A stretch of 64,000 nt of DNA from Salicibibacter cibi (GCF_016495865.1 NZ_CP054706.1:2914001-2978000), one strand, 5' to 3'. Shown: positions 17,205-26,821, counted from the first letter of the stretch. Notes: generated by a model from the letters alone, not told the origin. Numbers and translations are program-made.

Positions 17205-18776
17205 TCAGTAACCGGCCCGATTACCCATAAAACTTTCGATCATTCTATACTCTTCTTTTTGCAACGGTTTTTCAGCCGGTCCCTCGATGACTTCCCCGGA
17301 ATAGGAAAACCTTGATCCGTGGCATGGGCAATCCCACGTGCGATCCGCGCCGTTCCAATTCACCTCGCAGCCAACGTGTGTACATGTTGTGTCAACGACG
17401 TGAAGTTCACCATCTTTATCCCGATATGCCCCTTTGCGTTTTCCGTCGATCCGCACGACAGCCCCTTCGTCCTTTGCTAAACTTTTCATTTCCTTATTCG
17501 ATGATTCCGCTTTTCCTTCGACGAGATGCTTCGCCACATCGAAGTTTTCACGAAGGAAATGTTTCAGACTGGGATCGGCATAAAAACGAGACGGTGTAAA
17601 AAGGGACGCGTATCGGTTTTCTTTTCCTAGCACAAGGTCTTTAAGCAACAGGGCAGCAGCCGTCCCATTCGTCATCCCCCATTTTCGGTAACCGGTGGCA
17701 ACAAGAATGTTTTGCTCGGAGGTTTGCGAGGTTAAATGGCCGATATAAGGGAGATTATCAAGTGTCGTCAAATCTTGTGTGGACCAACGGTTGACTTGTT
17801 TTTCGATGCCGAGCAGATCATCTCCGAACGTTTGCAAGGCGTGGTAGTGGTCATGGGTGTCTATTCCCTGCCCCGTTTTATGGCTCTCCCCGCCGACGAG
17901 AACTAACTCTTCGCCATCAATGTTGGCAGAACGCAGCGAACGCGTAGGTTGATCCGCGCTTATATACATTCCACCCGGGTACGCCATCTTCGGATTTATG
18001 GCAACGACATAAGAACGTTCCGCGTGCATCCTTGTAAAATAAAAACCGGTCCCTTCATAAAACGGAAAATGGGAACAAGATAAAATATAGTTTGCTTGGA
18101 CACGTGCATCTTCTCGGGTGATAACGGAAGGTTCCTCTCCCCGTTCCACATGGACGGCGGTAGTGTTCTCAAAAATCCGACCGCCTTTGTCGACGATGGT
18201 TTGTACAAGCGGGGCCAAGTAATGGAGAGGGTGAAACTGGGCCTGCTCCTTCATCACTAAGGCATTTTTGACGTTAATATCAATCGGAAGTTCCTCTAAA
18301 AGCTCCCCGTCGATCCCAAGTTTTTCATATGCTGCCGCTTCTTTTTCCAATTTCATTTTATATTTCGGAGTCGTTGCGTAAAGATACGCGTCTTGTGTGC
18401 GAAAATCACAGTTGATCCCATGTTTATCAATCGTTTTGCGAATAAACGCCATCGCTTCCCTATTCGCTTCATAGTAAAGCCTTGCATTTGTCTTACCCAA
18501 ATGTTGGATAAATTCATCATAGATCATCCCGTGTTGAGCGGTTACTTTCGCGGTGGTATGACCGGTTGTGCCATTGAGCAGCTTCCCGGCTTCTACCAAA
18601 GCAACTTGCAAACCTTCTTGAACGAGAAGATATGCGGTTGTAATGCCTGTGATCCCTCCGCCGACGATAACAACATCTGTTTTCATATCAGCTGTTAACG
18701 GTTCGAAATCCGGCAAGTCTGCCGATGCTTGCCAAGCGGTTTCCGCAAATTTTTCTTCGGTATGTTGATCTGCCAT
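17205..18776 (-). CDS. FAD-dependent oxidoreductase with Rieske domain
   Basis: A 523-residue two-part enzyme. Residues about 30-420 form a DadA/GlpO-like FAD amine or alcohol oxidase domain with the nucleotide-binding motif VVIVGGGITGITTAYLL and a C-terminal FAD contact (NILVATGYRKWGMTNGTAAALL). Residues about 435-510 are a Rieske [2Fe-2S] domain with ligands in CTHVGC and CPCHGSRF. Such fusions are common in Bacillaceae (YhfW-like); the substrate is unknown. I start it at the ATG at 18776, nine bases after AAGGAG. A dispersed hairpin repeat begins 18 bases upstream. It interrupts the usual pheS-ysgA neighbourhood. Confidence 0.88.
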   Translation of the reverse strand: MADQHTEEKFAETAWQASADLPDFEPLTADMKTDVVIVGGGITGITTAYLLVQEGLQVALVEAGKLLNGTTGHTTAKVTAQHGMIYDEFIQHLGKTNARLYYEANREAMAFIRKTIDKHGINCDFRTQDAYLYATTPKYKMKLEKEAAAYEKLGIDGELLEELPIDINVKNALVMKEQAQFHPLHYLAPLVQTIVDKGGRIFENTTAVHVERGEEPSVITREDARVQANYILSCSHFPFYEGTGFYFTRMHAERSYVVAINPKMAYPGGMYISADQPTRSLRSANIDGEELVLVGGESHKTGQGIDTHDHYHALQTFGDDLLGIEKQVNRWSTQDLTTLDNLPYIGHLTSQTSEQNILVATGYRKWGMTNGTAAALLLKDLVLGKENRYASLFTPSRFYADPSLKHFLRENFDVAKHLVEGKAESSNKEMKSLAKDEGAVVRIDGKRKGAYRDKDGELHVVDTTCTHVGCEVNWNGADRTWDCPCHGSRFSYSGEVIEGPAEKPLQKEEYRMIESFMGNRAGY

Positions 18777-18793
18777 TAAAAAGCGCTCCTTCA

Positions 18794-18853
18794 TTAGAAA
18801 ACTCGGCTTTTCGCCAAGTGCTGGCGCAAGCCTTAAATTTTCTTATACTATAC
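18794..18853. repeat. Dispersed hairpin repeat, copy D (shortened)
   Basis: Contains TTAGAAAACTCGGC, TTTTCGCCAAG and the short CTTATAC motif. Here the inner stem is kept in altered form but the outer hairpin is absent. It directly precedes the ribosome site of the FAD-Rieske gene. Confidence 0.65.
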
Positions 18854-18990
18854 TCCGTTACCACAGTTAATCTTAAAGTATAAACATAAGATGGGTTTAT
18901 TATTCGCAACTTATATGGTGGTATACGTTTGAAAGTACGCGTGAAATGGCGCATTGAGGGACAGGCTGCGTTTTGCGGCGGCAGGGTCCG

Positions 18991-19106
18991 TGTCCGGACA
19001 TATTACGGTTGCTTCGTTGGGAAACTGTCCGAGCTATCCCTTGGTTCGGACAGTTTATGCTTGCATCCTCGCAACATTGTCCGAGGAAGACCAAGGTTCG
19101 GACAAT
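18991..19106. repeat. Pair of 52-bp hairpin units plus a remnant
   Basis: Two units start 52 bases apart: AACTGTCCGA / TCGGACAGTT (19023-19055) and ATTGTCCGA / TCGGACAAT (19076-19106). The second arm pairs change together (CTG/CAG against TTG/CAA), so the stem is kept. The spacer after each hairpin is alike (GCTTGC and then TCG). An upstream TGTCCGGACA (18991-19000) looks like a collapsed third unit. The rest of 18854-19155 shows no gene I can support. Confidence 0.7.
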
Positions 19107-19156
19107 TGTCGCTTGCTTATACATCGAAACGGGTGCCATAAAGCAGCCATACGGAT

Positions 19157-19190
19157 AAAAGGCGAACGAGACAGCCCCGTTCGCCTTTTT
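19157..19190 (-). terminator. Bidirectional terminator after the MTH1187-family gene
   Basis: AAAAGGCGAACG pairs with CGTTCGCCTTTTT, directly after the stop codon of the minus-strand gene at 19196. Confidence 0.75.
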
Positions 19191-19195
19191 ACGAT

Positions 19196-19507
19196 TTAAT
19201 TTTTAAATTGATGGACACGTGCTTTTTTCTCTTCGAGCGTGTGTGCTTCTCCGTCTCTTCGATCATCGATACGTATATCGGTAGAAATTCTTGCCCATCC
19301 CCGCTGCACCGGCACATTGTGCAACGCTTGAATTACGGTGAACAAATCCTCCATATCGCCTTCAATGACGGTGCTCATCGGGGTTAACTCATAACGGACT
19401 TTATCCTTATGCTTGTCCAACTCTTCATGAATGGCGGCGACTTCTTCGCCTAAACTTCGGTTTTTCTCTTCTACAATCGGCACAATCGAAATATCTGCCA
19501 TCGCCAT
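19196..19507 (-). CDS. yqgV: MTH1187 family thiamine-binding protein
   Basis: A 103-residue alpha/beta protein of the MTH1187/YkoF-like family (UPF0045), whose members bind thiamine or related molecules; the physiological role is uncertain. The family is seen in the N-terminal DISIVPI strand, the segment YELTPMSTVIEGDMEDLF and the late VQRGWARISTDIRIDDR. Start chosen at ATG 19507, nine bases after AAAGGGG. It stands alone with its own terminator. Confidence 0.82.
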   Translation of the reverse strand: MAMADISIVPIVEEKNRSLGEEVAAIHEELDKHKDKVRYELTPMSTVIEGDMEDLFTVIQALHNVPVQRGWARISTDIRIDDRRDGEAHTLEEKKARVHQFKN

Positions 19508-19620
19508 GATCAAAATCCCCTTTCATCATTTGCTCTATAAGACCGATTCCCATTTCGTTATGGTCAAAAACGTTCTTTTTTCAAGGGGGGCCCTCAAGCG
19601 AATGGAGATGTTCCGACCAG

Positions 19621-20418
19621 TCACCGCATCACACTGCCGCCGGAGATTTTCACACTTTCTCCGACGATGTTGACAGCCGCTTCCGTGAGTAGATAGGCAA
19701 TGGTATTTGCCACTTCTTCCGGTTCCGTAATGCGACCGGAAGGCAATCCTGCTTGTACAGCCCGCATTTGCTCTAGATATGAACGATCATTTCGCTTCGC
19801 TTTTCGTTCAATGGATTGTTTTCCCATGTCTGTGTTCACAAACCCGGGACTAACCGCATTAACTCGCACCCCGTGTTCGATCGCTTCAACTGCAAACGAT
19901 TGGGTAAATCCGATTAAGGCAAATTTACTGCCAGCGTAAGCGGTATTGGCAAAAGTGCCCCGCATGCCTGACAAGGAAGAAACGTTCACGATCGCTCCCC
20001 GTTGTTTTTCCATCATTTGCTTGTACACGTGTTTGCTTAGCATGACGGCTGAGTTATAATTCAACGTCATTAGCTCATGCAAAAAATCTTCATCTATGTC
20101 TTCAACTTTTTGATTGCCTGCGACACCCGCAGAATTGACCAATCCTGAAATCGAACCGAACTGCGCCTTTGCATTTTCCACAAGCGCGCGGCGACTTGCT
20201 TCGGAATTAAGATCAGCGGGGCATACGTAGATATTCGACGTATCGGCTATTTTTTCCAGTTCCTTTTGCAAATCGTGGAGCTTTTCTTCGTTTCGGCCGG
20301 TAATAGTAATGAAAGCTCCCATGGACGCGGCTACTTTGGCTGTTTCCTTGCCAATGCCGCCCGTGGCTCCTGTAACCAAAACATGTTCGTTTTCCAACGC
20401 GGTTTCTGAAAAAATCAT
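19621..20418 (-). CDS. SDR family oxidoreductase
   Basis: A 265-residue classical short-chain dehydrogenase. The dinucleotide motif is TGATGGIGKETA near residue 17, the structural NAG motif appears as NSAGVAG, and the catalytic Ser-Tyr-Lys set lies in VSSLSG and YAGSKFAL. The C-terminal AVSPGFVNTDM is also typical. The substrate cannot be told. Its start overlaps the end of ysgA by four bases, so the two are probably co-translated. Confidence 0.88.
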   Translation of the reverse strand: MIFSETALENEHVLVTGATGGIGKETAKVAASMGAFITITGRNEEKLHDLQKELEKIADTSNIYVCPADLNSEASRRALVENAKAQFGSISGLVNSAGVAGNQKVEDIDEDFLHELMTLNYNSAVMLSKHVYKQMMEKQRGAIVNVSSLSGMRGTFANTAYAGSKFALIGFTQSFAVEAIEHGVRVNAVSPGFVNTDMGKQSIERKAKRNDRSYLEQMRAVQAGLPSGRITEPEEVANTIAYLLTEAAVNIVGESVKISGGSVMR

Positions 20419-21182
20419 CGTATTCCCCTTTCTCGGTGAATCCAGTCATACATGATGATCCCCGCAGTGACAGCTACGTTCAATGATTCAGCTTCACCCA
20501 TTATAGGGACGGACACCGTTTTGTCTGTTGAACTCAATAACTCCGGAGATATCCCTTGCGCTTCATTCCCGAGGAGCAGTGCATATGTCGCACCCTGGGG
20601 TTTGGCGTCGCGATAAGAAAATTCCGAATGCATATCCGTCCCATAGATCTTGATTCCTTCCTCTTTCAATGAAGAAACCTCTTTTTTTAAATCTGCAACG
20701 ATCACCGGGAGATGAAACATTACCCCTTGGGTTGCGCGAATCACTTTAGGGTTATACAAATCGACGGTATCTTCACTTACGTAAATTCCAGCCAATCCAG
20801 CTGCTTCCGCGGTGCGGATCATTGTTCCCAAATTCCCCGGATCGCGTATGCCATCAAGGAGCAAAACGTTTCCGCATGGCACTTCAACTTCCGCGGGCAT
20901 CTTGCATACCGCGAGCCACCCTTGGGGAGACTCGGTGTCGGAAAGCGTTGCAAATACAGACGCGTTCACTTCAAGCACGCGCCCGCGATGAGCACTGATG
21001 TCAACCGAAAGCAACGGTGCATCTTCACTTGTCACAAGCGTATCCACAGCTATGTTGGACACTAACGCTTCTTCCACTAAATGAACCCCTTCAACGAGAA
21101 AGCGGCGTTCTTTCATACGATATTTTTTTTGCCGTAATTTTTTAAGCTTTTTGATTACTGAATTGTTTGCGGATGTGATCAT
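20415..21182 (-). CDS. ysgA: SpoU-type RNA methyltransferase (YsgA)
   Basis: A 255-residue SPOUT-class 2'-O-ribose methyltransferase acting on rRNA or tRNA with S-adenosylmethionine. An N-terminal substrate-binding domain (KKLRQKKYRMKERRFLVEGVHLVEEAL) precedes the knotted catalytic domain with its three motifs: DGIRDPGNLGTMIRTAEA, LLLGNEAQGIS and VPIMGEAESLNVAVTAGIIMYD. Start at ATG 21182 after GAGGGA; a longer frame lacks a ribosome site. Its place beside sspI is conserved in Bacillus. Confidence 0.92.
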   Translation of the reverse strand: MITSANNSVIKKLKKLRQKKYRMKERRFLVEGVHLVEEALVSNIAVDTLVTSEDAPLLSVDISAHRGRVLEVNASVFATLSDTESPQGWLAVCKMPAEVEVPCGNVLLLDGIRDPGNLGTMIRTAEAAGLAGIYVSEDTVDLYNPKVIRATQGVMFHLPVIVADLKKEVSSLKEEGIKIYGTDMHSEFSYRDAKPQGATYALLLGNEAQGISPELLSSTDKTVSVPIMGEAESLNVAVTAGIIMYDWIHRERGIR

Positions 21183-21205
21183 AAGGATCCCTCGTTCACA
21201 AGTAT

Positions 21206-21235
21206 GTATAAGAAAGCATAGCATTTCTCATCCTA
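21206..21235 (+). promoter_or_regulatory. Sigma-G promoter of sspI
   Basis: GTATA (21206-21210), an 18-base spacer and CATCCTA (21229-21235) match the forespore sigma-G consensus (GHATR and CATNNTA). It lies 40 bases upstream of sspI, a gene known to be expressed in the forespore. Confidence 0.75.
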
Positions 21236-21275
21236 GAAAAGCGAATGACTTGTTTTCACATAAGGAGGGACATCC

Positions 21276-21482
21276 ATGAATTTTAATTTGCGTAATGCCA
21301 TATTGGATAACGTATCCGGAAGTGATGCCTCACAAATCGAGGCGACAATCGTCGATGCCGTTAATAGCGGCGAAGAAAAAATGTTGCCCGGTTTAGGCGT
21401 ATTGTTCGAAGTTTACTGGAATGAAGCGGATCAAGAGGAAAAACAGGAAGTGATCAATCAGATTGCAAACGGCGTCCGGTAA
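21276..21482 (+). CDS. sspI: Small acid-soluble spore protein I
   Basis: A 68-residue minor SASP found in the spore core. The sequence starts MNFNLRNAILDNVSGSDASQI, ends VINQIANGVR and fits the SspI family in length and pattern. It has a strong ribosome site and the sigma-G promoter described above, so it should be made only in the developing spore. It is the clearest proof in the window that the organism is a spore former. Confidence 0.96.
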   Translation: MNFNLRNAILDNVSGSDASQIEATIVDAVNSGEEKMLPGLGVLFEVYWNEADQEEKQEVINQIANGVR

Positions 21483-21496
21483 CGGTCGGAAAAGAC

Positions 21497-21528
21497 AACG
21501 TCCCCGCAACATACGAAACGGGGACGTT
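21497..21528. terminator. Bidirectional terminator between sspI and ysdC
   Basis: AACGTCCCC (21497-21505) pairs with GGGGACGTT (21520-21528) between two convergent genes. Confidence 0.8.
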
Positions 21529-21543
21529 CATTATTCTTGTCCT

Positions 21544-22629
21544 TTACTGAAATGTGATTTTTTTCACCGTGTCGGCATCAAGTTTTTCAATGACCGCCAC
21601 AATTAAATCTACGGCATGTTCAAAATCATCCCGGTGCAAAATCCCGGCATGGGTATGAATATAACGGGTAGCTACGCTGATGGAAAGGGCAGGGACGCCG
21701 TTCGCAGTTAAGTGAATCGCACCGCCATCGGTTCCGCCTGCGGCCATTGCGTCAAATTGATAAGGAATGTCTTTTTCCTCTGCTGTATCGACGACGAAGT
21801 CGCGCAACCCTTTGTGTGAAATCAGCGAAGCATCATACACGAGAATTTGTGGCCCGTGACCAATATCGGCTCGTGCTTCGTCTTTGGAAATCCCCGGGGT
21901 ATCACCGGCAATACCGACATCAACGGCAAAACCAATGTCCGGTTGAATGGCATGTGCCGACGTTCGGGCGCCTCGTAATCCTACCTCTTCTTGCACAGTT
22001 CCAACACCGTAAACAACATTCGGGTGCGTTTTTCCTTCCAACTTTTTCAACACTTCAATGGCAATGGCACATCCGATCCGGTTATCCCAAGCTTTTGCCA
22101 TCATCAATTTTTCGTTGTTCATGACGGTAAAATCACAAATCGGCACGACCGAATCACCCGGCCGCACACCAAATTCTTCAGCTTCTTCTTTGTTTGCGGC
22201 ACCGATATCAATAAACATTTCTTTTTTATCGACCATTTTTTTGCGTTGATCGGCAGGAAGCACATGCGGCGGCTTTGAGCCGATCACGCCGACGATGGCA
22301 CCTTTTTTCGTGAGCACGTTTACGCGTTGCGCGAGCATCACTTGCTCCCACCAACCACCAAGGGTTTGGAACTTCAAAAAACCGTTATCGTCAATTTGTG
22401 TGACCATGAAACCGACTTCATCAAGATGGCCGGCGACCATTACCTTTGGACCGCCTTCTTTCCCTGTTTTTTTGGCAATTAAACTTCCTAAATTATCGGT
22501 GGTCACTTCATCCGCGAACGGAGCAATATGTTTTTCCATCACTTGGCGGGATTCCCGTTCATTCCCCGGAACGCCGTTCGCATCTGTCAGTTCTTTTAAC
22601 ATTGTTTGCGTAGCGTCTAATTGTGTCAT
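21544..22629 (-). CDS. ysdC: M42 family metallopeptidase (YsdC)
   Basis: A 361-residue dinuclear metal aminopeptidase of the M42/FrvX family. Visible metal and catalytic motifs are [50 protein letters not shown] (Glu base and ligand) and the last His in RYIHTHAGI. It is cytosolic and probably trims peptides to amino acids. The ATG at 22629 is preferred to the GTG at 22635, which is only two bases from AAGGAGG. Paired with ysdB as in B. subtilis. Confidence 0.92.
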   Translation of the reverse strand: MTQLDATQTMLKELTDANGVPGNERESRQVMEKHIAPFADEVTTDNLGSLIAKKTGKEGGPKVMVAGHLDEVGFMVTQIDDNGFLKFQTLGGWWEQVMLAQRVNVLTKKGAIVGVIGSKPPHVLPADQRKKMVDKKEMFIDIGAANKEEAEEFGVRPGDSVVPICDFTVMNNEKLMMAKAWDNRIGCAIAIEVLKKLEGKTHPNVVYGVGTVQEEVGLRGARTSAHAIQPDIGFAVDVGIAGDTPGISKDEARADIGHGPQILVYDASLISHKGLRDFVVDTAEEKDIPYQFDAMAAGGTDGGAIHLTANGVPALSISVATRYIHTHAGILHRDDFEHAVDLIVAVIEKLDADTVKKITFQ

Positions 22630-22795
22630 CTTCACAACCTCCTTCTTCCATCCCTGAGCATCTATTTTGCAGTATACGCTTCCTTCCCCAATCCCACAAT
22701 GAAAAGACCTTCTGTTTCTATTGTCGTGAGAGAGGGTAAAGATCTATAATAAAGATACACGATATCAGGGAAACCTAAATGAGGGGGATACTATA

Positions 22796-23182
22796 ATGAC
22801 CCTGTTGCTTCAATTGTTCGTGCTTGCCGCTCTGATCATTCTTGTTTATACTATTGTCCGTTATCTGCGCAGCCCTTTGCGAAAATTAGAACAGGCACAA
22901 AACAACAATCAATATTTTCTATACGATGATAGACAAAATGCTCACAATCATTTTTTCCTTACGTATAAAGGCGCGATGTTTGAAGGGGAAAAAAAAGTCG
23001 GCTCCACCGACCACTCTTTTGAAGTGGTGCGCATATCCATGCAGCCAAAACGAACGGATAAGCTGGAAGGTTTGGAATATGACGATTTCAGGTTTATTGA
23101 AAAAGAAATTAAAGACCGCTACCCTCATGCTTCGATCGATTGGAAAAGCCCGGTTGGTGCGTTGATGAAAAAACGCAAGTAG
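22796..23182 (+). CDS. ysdB: Sigma-W pathway protein YsdB
   Basis: A 128-residue protein with one N-terminal membrane helix (LLLQLFVLAALIILVYTIVRYL) and a cytosolic tail. In B. subtilis YsdB helps activate sigma-W by regulated proteolysis of RsiW. The family is recognised from the segment NNQYFLYDDRQNAHNHFFLTYKGAMFEGEKK and the place next to ysdC. A good ribosome site (AGGGGG) precedes the ATG. Confidence 0.85.
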   Translation: MTLLLQLFVLAALIILVYTIVRYLRSPLRKLEQAQNNNQYFLYDDRQNAHNHFFLTYKGAMFEGEKKVGSTDHSFEVVRISMQPKRTDKLEGLEYDDFRFIEKEIKDRYPHASIDWKSPVGALMKKRK

Positions 23183-23217
23183 GCACATTCCGACACGTCA
23201 TTTGAATGCAACGGAAA

Positions 23218-23252
23218 AAGCATTGCTCGTGAAGACACCACGGGCAATGCTT
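23218..23252 (+). terminator. Terminator of ysdB
   Basis: AAGCATTGCTCGTG pairs with CACGGGCAATGCTT just downstream of ysdB. The T tract is poor, so strength is uncertain. Confidence 0.55.
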
Positions 23253-23274
23253 GATAGAAGTTCCACTTTATTTA

Positions 23275-23560
23275 GGGATTGCTGAACAACATGCAGCTAT
23301 CAGCTGAAACCGGGATGCCGCTTCTATGGCTTCGCTTTCCGCGGACGAACGGGCAAGCCTCCTCGCGCAAAACCGGCGCTGCGGGGGCTTGACGCATCCG
23401 TTTTTCCGTTGGAGTCTCGCCATTGCAGCACCGTCCCTCCGTCCGTTGCCAGAAGTGCAAGGGTTTTTTTGTTTATAGGATGGATTTCCTTGCATCCAGC
23501 TTCGACAACACCAACGGAAAATGCTTATGTGCCAGTCTTTTTCCGTTATTCAGCAGTCCC
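23275..23560. mobile_element. 286-bp MITE with TATTTA target duplication
   Basis: The element begins GGGATTGCTGAACAAC and ends, in inverted form, GTTATTCAGCAGTCCC. It is flanked on both sides by the direct repeat TATTTA (23269-23274 and 23561-23566). It codes for nothing I recognise. Its middle carries a GC-rich stretch (CTTTCCGCGGAC, AGCCTCCTCGCGC) of the kind found in dispersed Bacillaceae palindromic repeats. The right target repeat contains the stop codon of malate synthase G, so insertion left the protein intact. Confidence 0.8.
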
Positions 23561-23563
23561 TAT

Positions 23564-25726
23564 TTAACGAGCAACCTTTTTCGCTTTCACCTCTTGGCGA
23601 CGCCGGTGCAAGATTGGCTCTGTATATCCATTTGGCTGTTCTTTTCCTTTAAATACGAGATCACAGCCGGCTTGGAAGGCAACAGAGTCATCGTAATTAG
23701 GTGCCATTGGCGTGTAGTTCGAGTCGTCGGCGTTTTGTTTATCAACGACTTTGGCCATTCGCTTGAGTGTGTCCATGACTTGTTCTTCCGTCACAATCCC
23801 CTGATGGAGCCAATTCGTCATGTGTTGGCTCGATATCCTTAATGTCGCGCGATCTTCCATTAACCCGACATCGTTAATATCAGGAACCGTTGAACTGCCG
23901 ACGCCTTGATCGACCCAACGAACGACATATCCGAGCATGCCCTGGGCGTTGTTGTCCAATTCCTGCTGAATGTCTTCTTTGCTCCAATCTTGCGCTCGGT
24001 CCACAGGGATCTCCAACATTTTATCCCGATACTGTCCACGCGTGATTTCTTCCTGCACGAGGGAAACATTGATGTCATGATAATGGAGCGCGTGCAGTGT
24101 TGCCGCGGTTGGGGATGGTACCCAAGCCGTGTTCGCGCCTGCTTTTAACTGGCCGCCTTTCTGCTCCATCATGTCTTTCATCAAGTTTGGCATCGCCCAC
24201 ATGCCTTTTCCGATTTGGGCTTTTTCTTTAAACCCTTGTTTGACACCAACACTGACGTTTGCATCTTCGTACGCCTGCAACCAATGAGAGGCTTTCATTT
24301 CATTTTTGCGGATCATCGCCCCGAGCGCCATCGACGTATGGATCTCATCGCCTGTTCGATCCAAAAAGCCGGTGTTAATAAAAATAATTCGTTCCCTGGC
24401 TTCATAAATGCAATTCTTAAGGTTTAGCGACGTGCGTCGCTCCTCATCCATTACCCCGACTTTAATGGTATAGCGCTTCAAGCCGAGCATATCTTCCACG
24501 CGATTAAACAGTTCATTCGTAAATGCCACTTCTTCCGATCCATGCATTTTCGGCTTCACGATATAAATCGAGCCTTGCGAGGAATTTTGGCGTTTCCCGT
24601 TTCCGAGCACATCTTGTTTACCGATTAAACTCGTAACGACAGCATCCAATATTCCTTCGGGAACCGGTTTGCCGCCCCCATCCAAAATGGCATCACTCGT
24701 CATTAAATGGCCGACATTCCGGATAAACATGAGGGAACGGCCGGACAAGGTGAAGTTCTCTCCCGACGGGCTTTTGTACGTGCGATCCGGATTCAATTTT
24801 CTCGTAACGGTTTTGCCCTCTTTTTCGAACGTCTTGGTCAATGTGCCGTTCATAAGGCCGAGCCAATTCCGGTAAACGTCTACTTTATCTTCAGCATCCA
24901 CCGCCGCTACCGAATCTTCACAATCTATAATCGTCGTAATCGCGGACTCGGCGAACACATCTTTTACGCCTGCTTTATCTGTCTTTCCGATCGGATGTGT
25001 GGCATCGATCTGAATTTCAAAATGCAGCCCGTTATTTTCAAGCAAAATCGCTTCGGGCTTTTCCGAATCACCATGAATGCCCACAAATTTATTTGCGTCT
25101 TGAAGACCGGCGCTTTTGCCCCCAACGTCAACTTGGAGAGCACCGTTAACGACTTTATAATGCGTCGCAGTTTTATGGGAACCTTCCGTCAGCGGCACAA
25201 CTTCATCAAGCCATTGTTTAGCATAGTCAATGACTTTATCCCCCCGGATCTTGTTATAGGAGGTTCCCTGCTCAGCCCCGTTTTCTTCGGAGATGATATC
25301 GCTGCCGTAGAGAGCGTCATATAAGCTTCCCCAGCGCGCATTTGCCGCATTCAAAGCATAGCGGGCATTTTTAACCGGAACGACGAGCTGCGGCCCCGGT
25401 TGGGAGGTCACCTCGGTGTCAACGCTTTCCGTTGTAATCTTAAAATCATCCACTTCTTTTTCCAAATAACCGATCTCTCGTAAAAAAGATTCATATTGTT
25501 CAGCCGAATAATCGTTTTTATGTTCTTCATTCCACTGATCCATTTTTTCTTGAATGTCTTCACGTTTTTGCAGAAGTGCTTTATTTCGTCCGGAAAAGTC
25601 TTGAATCAGCGAATCAAAATCCGCCCAAAATTGCTCGGCCGTCAAACCACTATCCGTTAATGCTTCATTGTTGATAAATTCATAGAGCAATGAATCGACA
25701 GTAAGGCTTCCTATTTTTTCACTCAT
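23564..25726 (-). CDS. glcB: Malate synthase G
   Basis: Condenses glyoxylate with acetyl-CoA to give malate; closes the glyoxylate shunt and glycolate use. The 720-residue protein has the length of the G isoform. Motifs include [24 protein letters not shown], the substrate loop [34 protein letters not shown] with the catalytic Arg region [16 protein letters not shown], and the late [24 protein letters not shown] start it at ATG 25726 after GGAGG. It is divergent from a LysR gene with a shared operator-like palindrome, and a MITE abuts its stop codon. Confidence 0.96.
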   Translation of the reverse strand: MSEKIGSLTVDSLLYEFINNEALTDSGLTAEQFWADFDSLIQDFSGRNKALLQKREDIQEKMDQWNEEHKNDYSAEQYESFLREIGYLEKEVDDFKITTESVDTEVTSQPGPQLVVPVKNARYALNAANARWGSLYDALYGSDIISEENGAEQGTSYNKIRGDKVIDYAKQWLDEVVPLTEGSHKTATHYKVVNGALQVDVGGKSAGLQDANKFVGIHGDSEKPEAILLENNGLHFEIQIDATHPIGKTDKAGVKDVFAESAITTIIDCEDSVAAVDAEDKVDVYRNWLGLMNGTLTKTFEKEGKTVTRKLNPDRTYKSPSGENFTLSGRSLMFIRNVGHLMTSDAILDGGGKPVPEGILDAVVTSLIGKQDVLGNGKRQNSSQGSIYIVKPKMHGSEEVAFTNELFNRVEDMLGLKRYTIKVGVMDEERRTSLNLKNCIYEARERIIFINTGFLDRTGDEIHTSMALGAMIRKNEMKASHWLQAYEDANVSVGVKQGFKEKAQIGKGMWAMPNLMKDMMEQKGGQLKAGANTAWVPSPTAATLHALHYHDINVSLVQEEITRGQYRDKMLEIPVDRAQDWSKEDIQQELDNNAQGMLGYVVRWVDQGVGSSTVPDINDVGLMEDRATLRISSQHMTNWLHQGIVTEEQVMDTLKRMAKVVDKQNADDSNYTPMAPNYDDSVAFQAGCDLVFKGKEQPNGYTEPILHRRRQEVKAKKVAR

Positions 25727-25803
25727 ATATTCGCCTCCGAAAGATAGATTATGTTTGTTTTTATTATATAACACAAGTACAATAGTTAAAAATACATATT
25801 TCG

Positions 25804-25820
25804 AATGCACGATATGCATT
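25804..25820. promoter_or_regulatory. LysR-type operator between glcB and its regulator
   Basis: AATGCA (25804-25809), CGATA, TGCATT (25815-25820) form a perfect inverted repeat that includes a T-N11-A LysR motif. Its position in the divergent gap suggests control of both glcB and the regulator. Confidence 0.65.
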
Positions 25821-25854
25821 TACGTTATAAAGTGAAACATCGGGGTGTTATCAA

Positions 25855-26754
25855 ATGGATATCCGACAGTTGCAATATTTTACCGAGGTTGCGAAACGCC
25901 AAAGTTTTACAAAAGCAGCTGCCTCTTTGCACGTATCCCAGCCATCATTGAGCAAAGCCATCAAGCACTTGGAGGATGAACTAGACGTCCCCTTATTTCA
26001 TCGTTCTTCGAAACAATTGCAATTAACGGATGCAGGGAAAGCCGTGCTCATCAATACAAAACATGTGCTGGATTCTTTCCAGCATTTAACCGCAGAACTT
26101 TCAGACATTATGGAATTAAAAAAAGGAGAAATAAGAATCGGCATCCCGCCGATCATCGGTGCAGCATTTATCGCCAGGCTCATCAGCGAATTCAAGGAAC
26201 AATACCCCGCTGTCGATTTGAGACTAACGGAAGTTGGCAGTAAACGTATTAAGCAAGGCATCGATGACGGGTCTCTTGACATCGGTTTCATCTGTAACAT
26301 TCCGTTTCAGAAAGAGAGCTTTGAAGTGATCAAAATTTTAAAAGATCCACTCGTGCTCGTTGCCCATCGCGATCATCCGCTCAGCGAGCAAACGAACATC
26401 CTTGTCTCGACGTTGGAAAATGAACCGATGGTTATGTATCACAGTGATTTTTCCTTGCATGACGCCATCATGGAGGAATGCCTCAAAAATGGGTTCTACC
26501 CGCAAATCGTGTGTGAAAGCACACAAAGAGATTTCATGTTGGAAATGGTCACTGCCAAACTGGGTGTTACTCTACTTCCCCGCCAAATCGCAAGTGAGAT
26601 TTCTGCCTCAACATTAGCGACCATCCCGTTGCAGGGTTCGCCCATTAACCTGGAATTAGGGGTCATTTGGAAGAAAAATATGTACATGTCTCGGGCCGCT
26701 CGTGCTTTCGCACAAACATCGGAAAAATATTTCCGTGAACATCATGTGAATTGA
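25855..26754 (+). CDS. LysR family transcriptional regulator
   Basis: A 299-residue LysR regulator: N-terminal winged helix (MDIRQLQYFTEVAKRQSFTKAAASLHVSQPSLSKAIKHLE) and a periplasmic-binding-like effector domain from about residue 90. It is divergent from malate synthase G and upstream of the permease gene, so it probably senses glyoxylate, glycolate or a related acid; this is inference from context. It resembles regulators of the CidR/YwbI type, but no effector can be read from sequence. Confidence 0.88.
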   Translation: MDIRQLQYFTEVAKRQSFTKAAASLHVSQPSLSKAIKHLEDELDVPLFHRSSKQLQLTDAGKAVLINTKHVLDSFQHLTAELSDIMELKKGEIRIGIPPIIGAAFIARLISEFKEQYPAVDLRLTEVGSKRIKQGIDDGSLDIGFICNIPFQKESFEVIKILKDPLVLVAHRDHPLSEQTNILVSTLENEPMVMYHSDFSLHDAIMEECLKNGFYPQIVCESTQRDFMLEMVTAKLGVTLLPRQIASEISASTLATIPLQGSPINLELGVIWKKNMYMSRAARAFAQTSEKYFREHHVN

Positions 26755-26762
26755 AAAGAGGA

Positions 26763-26791
26763 TTGACAAAGTTCAGGCAATAATGCATAAA
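26763..26791 (+). promoter_or_regulatory. Probable promoter of the permease gene
   Basis: TTGACA (26763-26768), a 17-base spacer and CATAAA (26786-26791). The -35 box is perfect and the -10 box weak. It begins nine bases after the LysR stop. Confidence 0.5.
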
Positions 26792-26806
26792 TAAATTAGT
26801 TCCTTT

Positions 26807-26821
26807 TTGAAAGCGCTATCA
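26807..26821 (+). promoter_or_regulatory. CcpA (cre) box upstream of the permease gene
   Basis: TTGAAAGCGCTATCA fits WTGNAANCGNWNNCW at all fixed positions. It lies just downstream of the likely start of transcription, a place where CcpA blocks transcription, so the permease should be repressed by preferred sugars. Confidence 0.75.

Noticed and set aside
18991..19106. CRISPR array
   Set aside because: Only two units, each an internal palindrome with different loops and similar spacers, the opposite of a CRISPR layout; no cas genes in the window.
24707..25324. Open frame of 205 codons antisense to malate synthase G
   Set aside because: Shadow of a well-conserved gene; no ribosome site or protein family visible.
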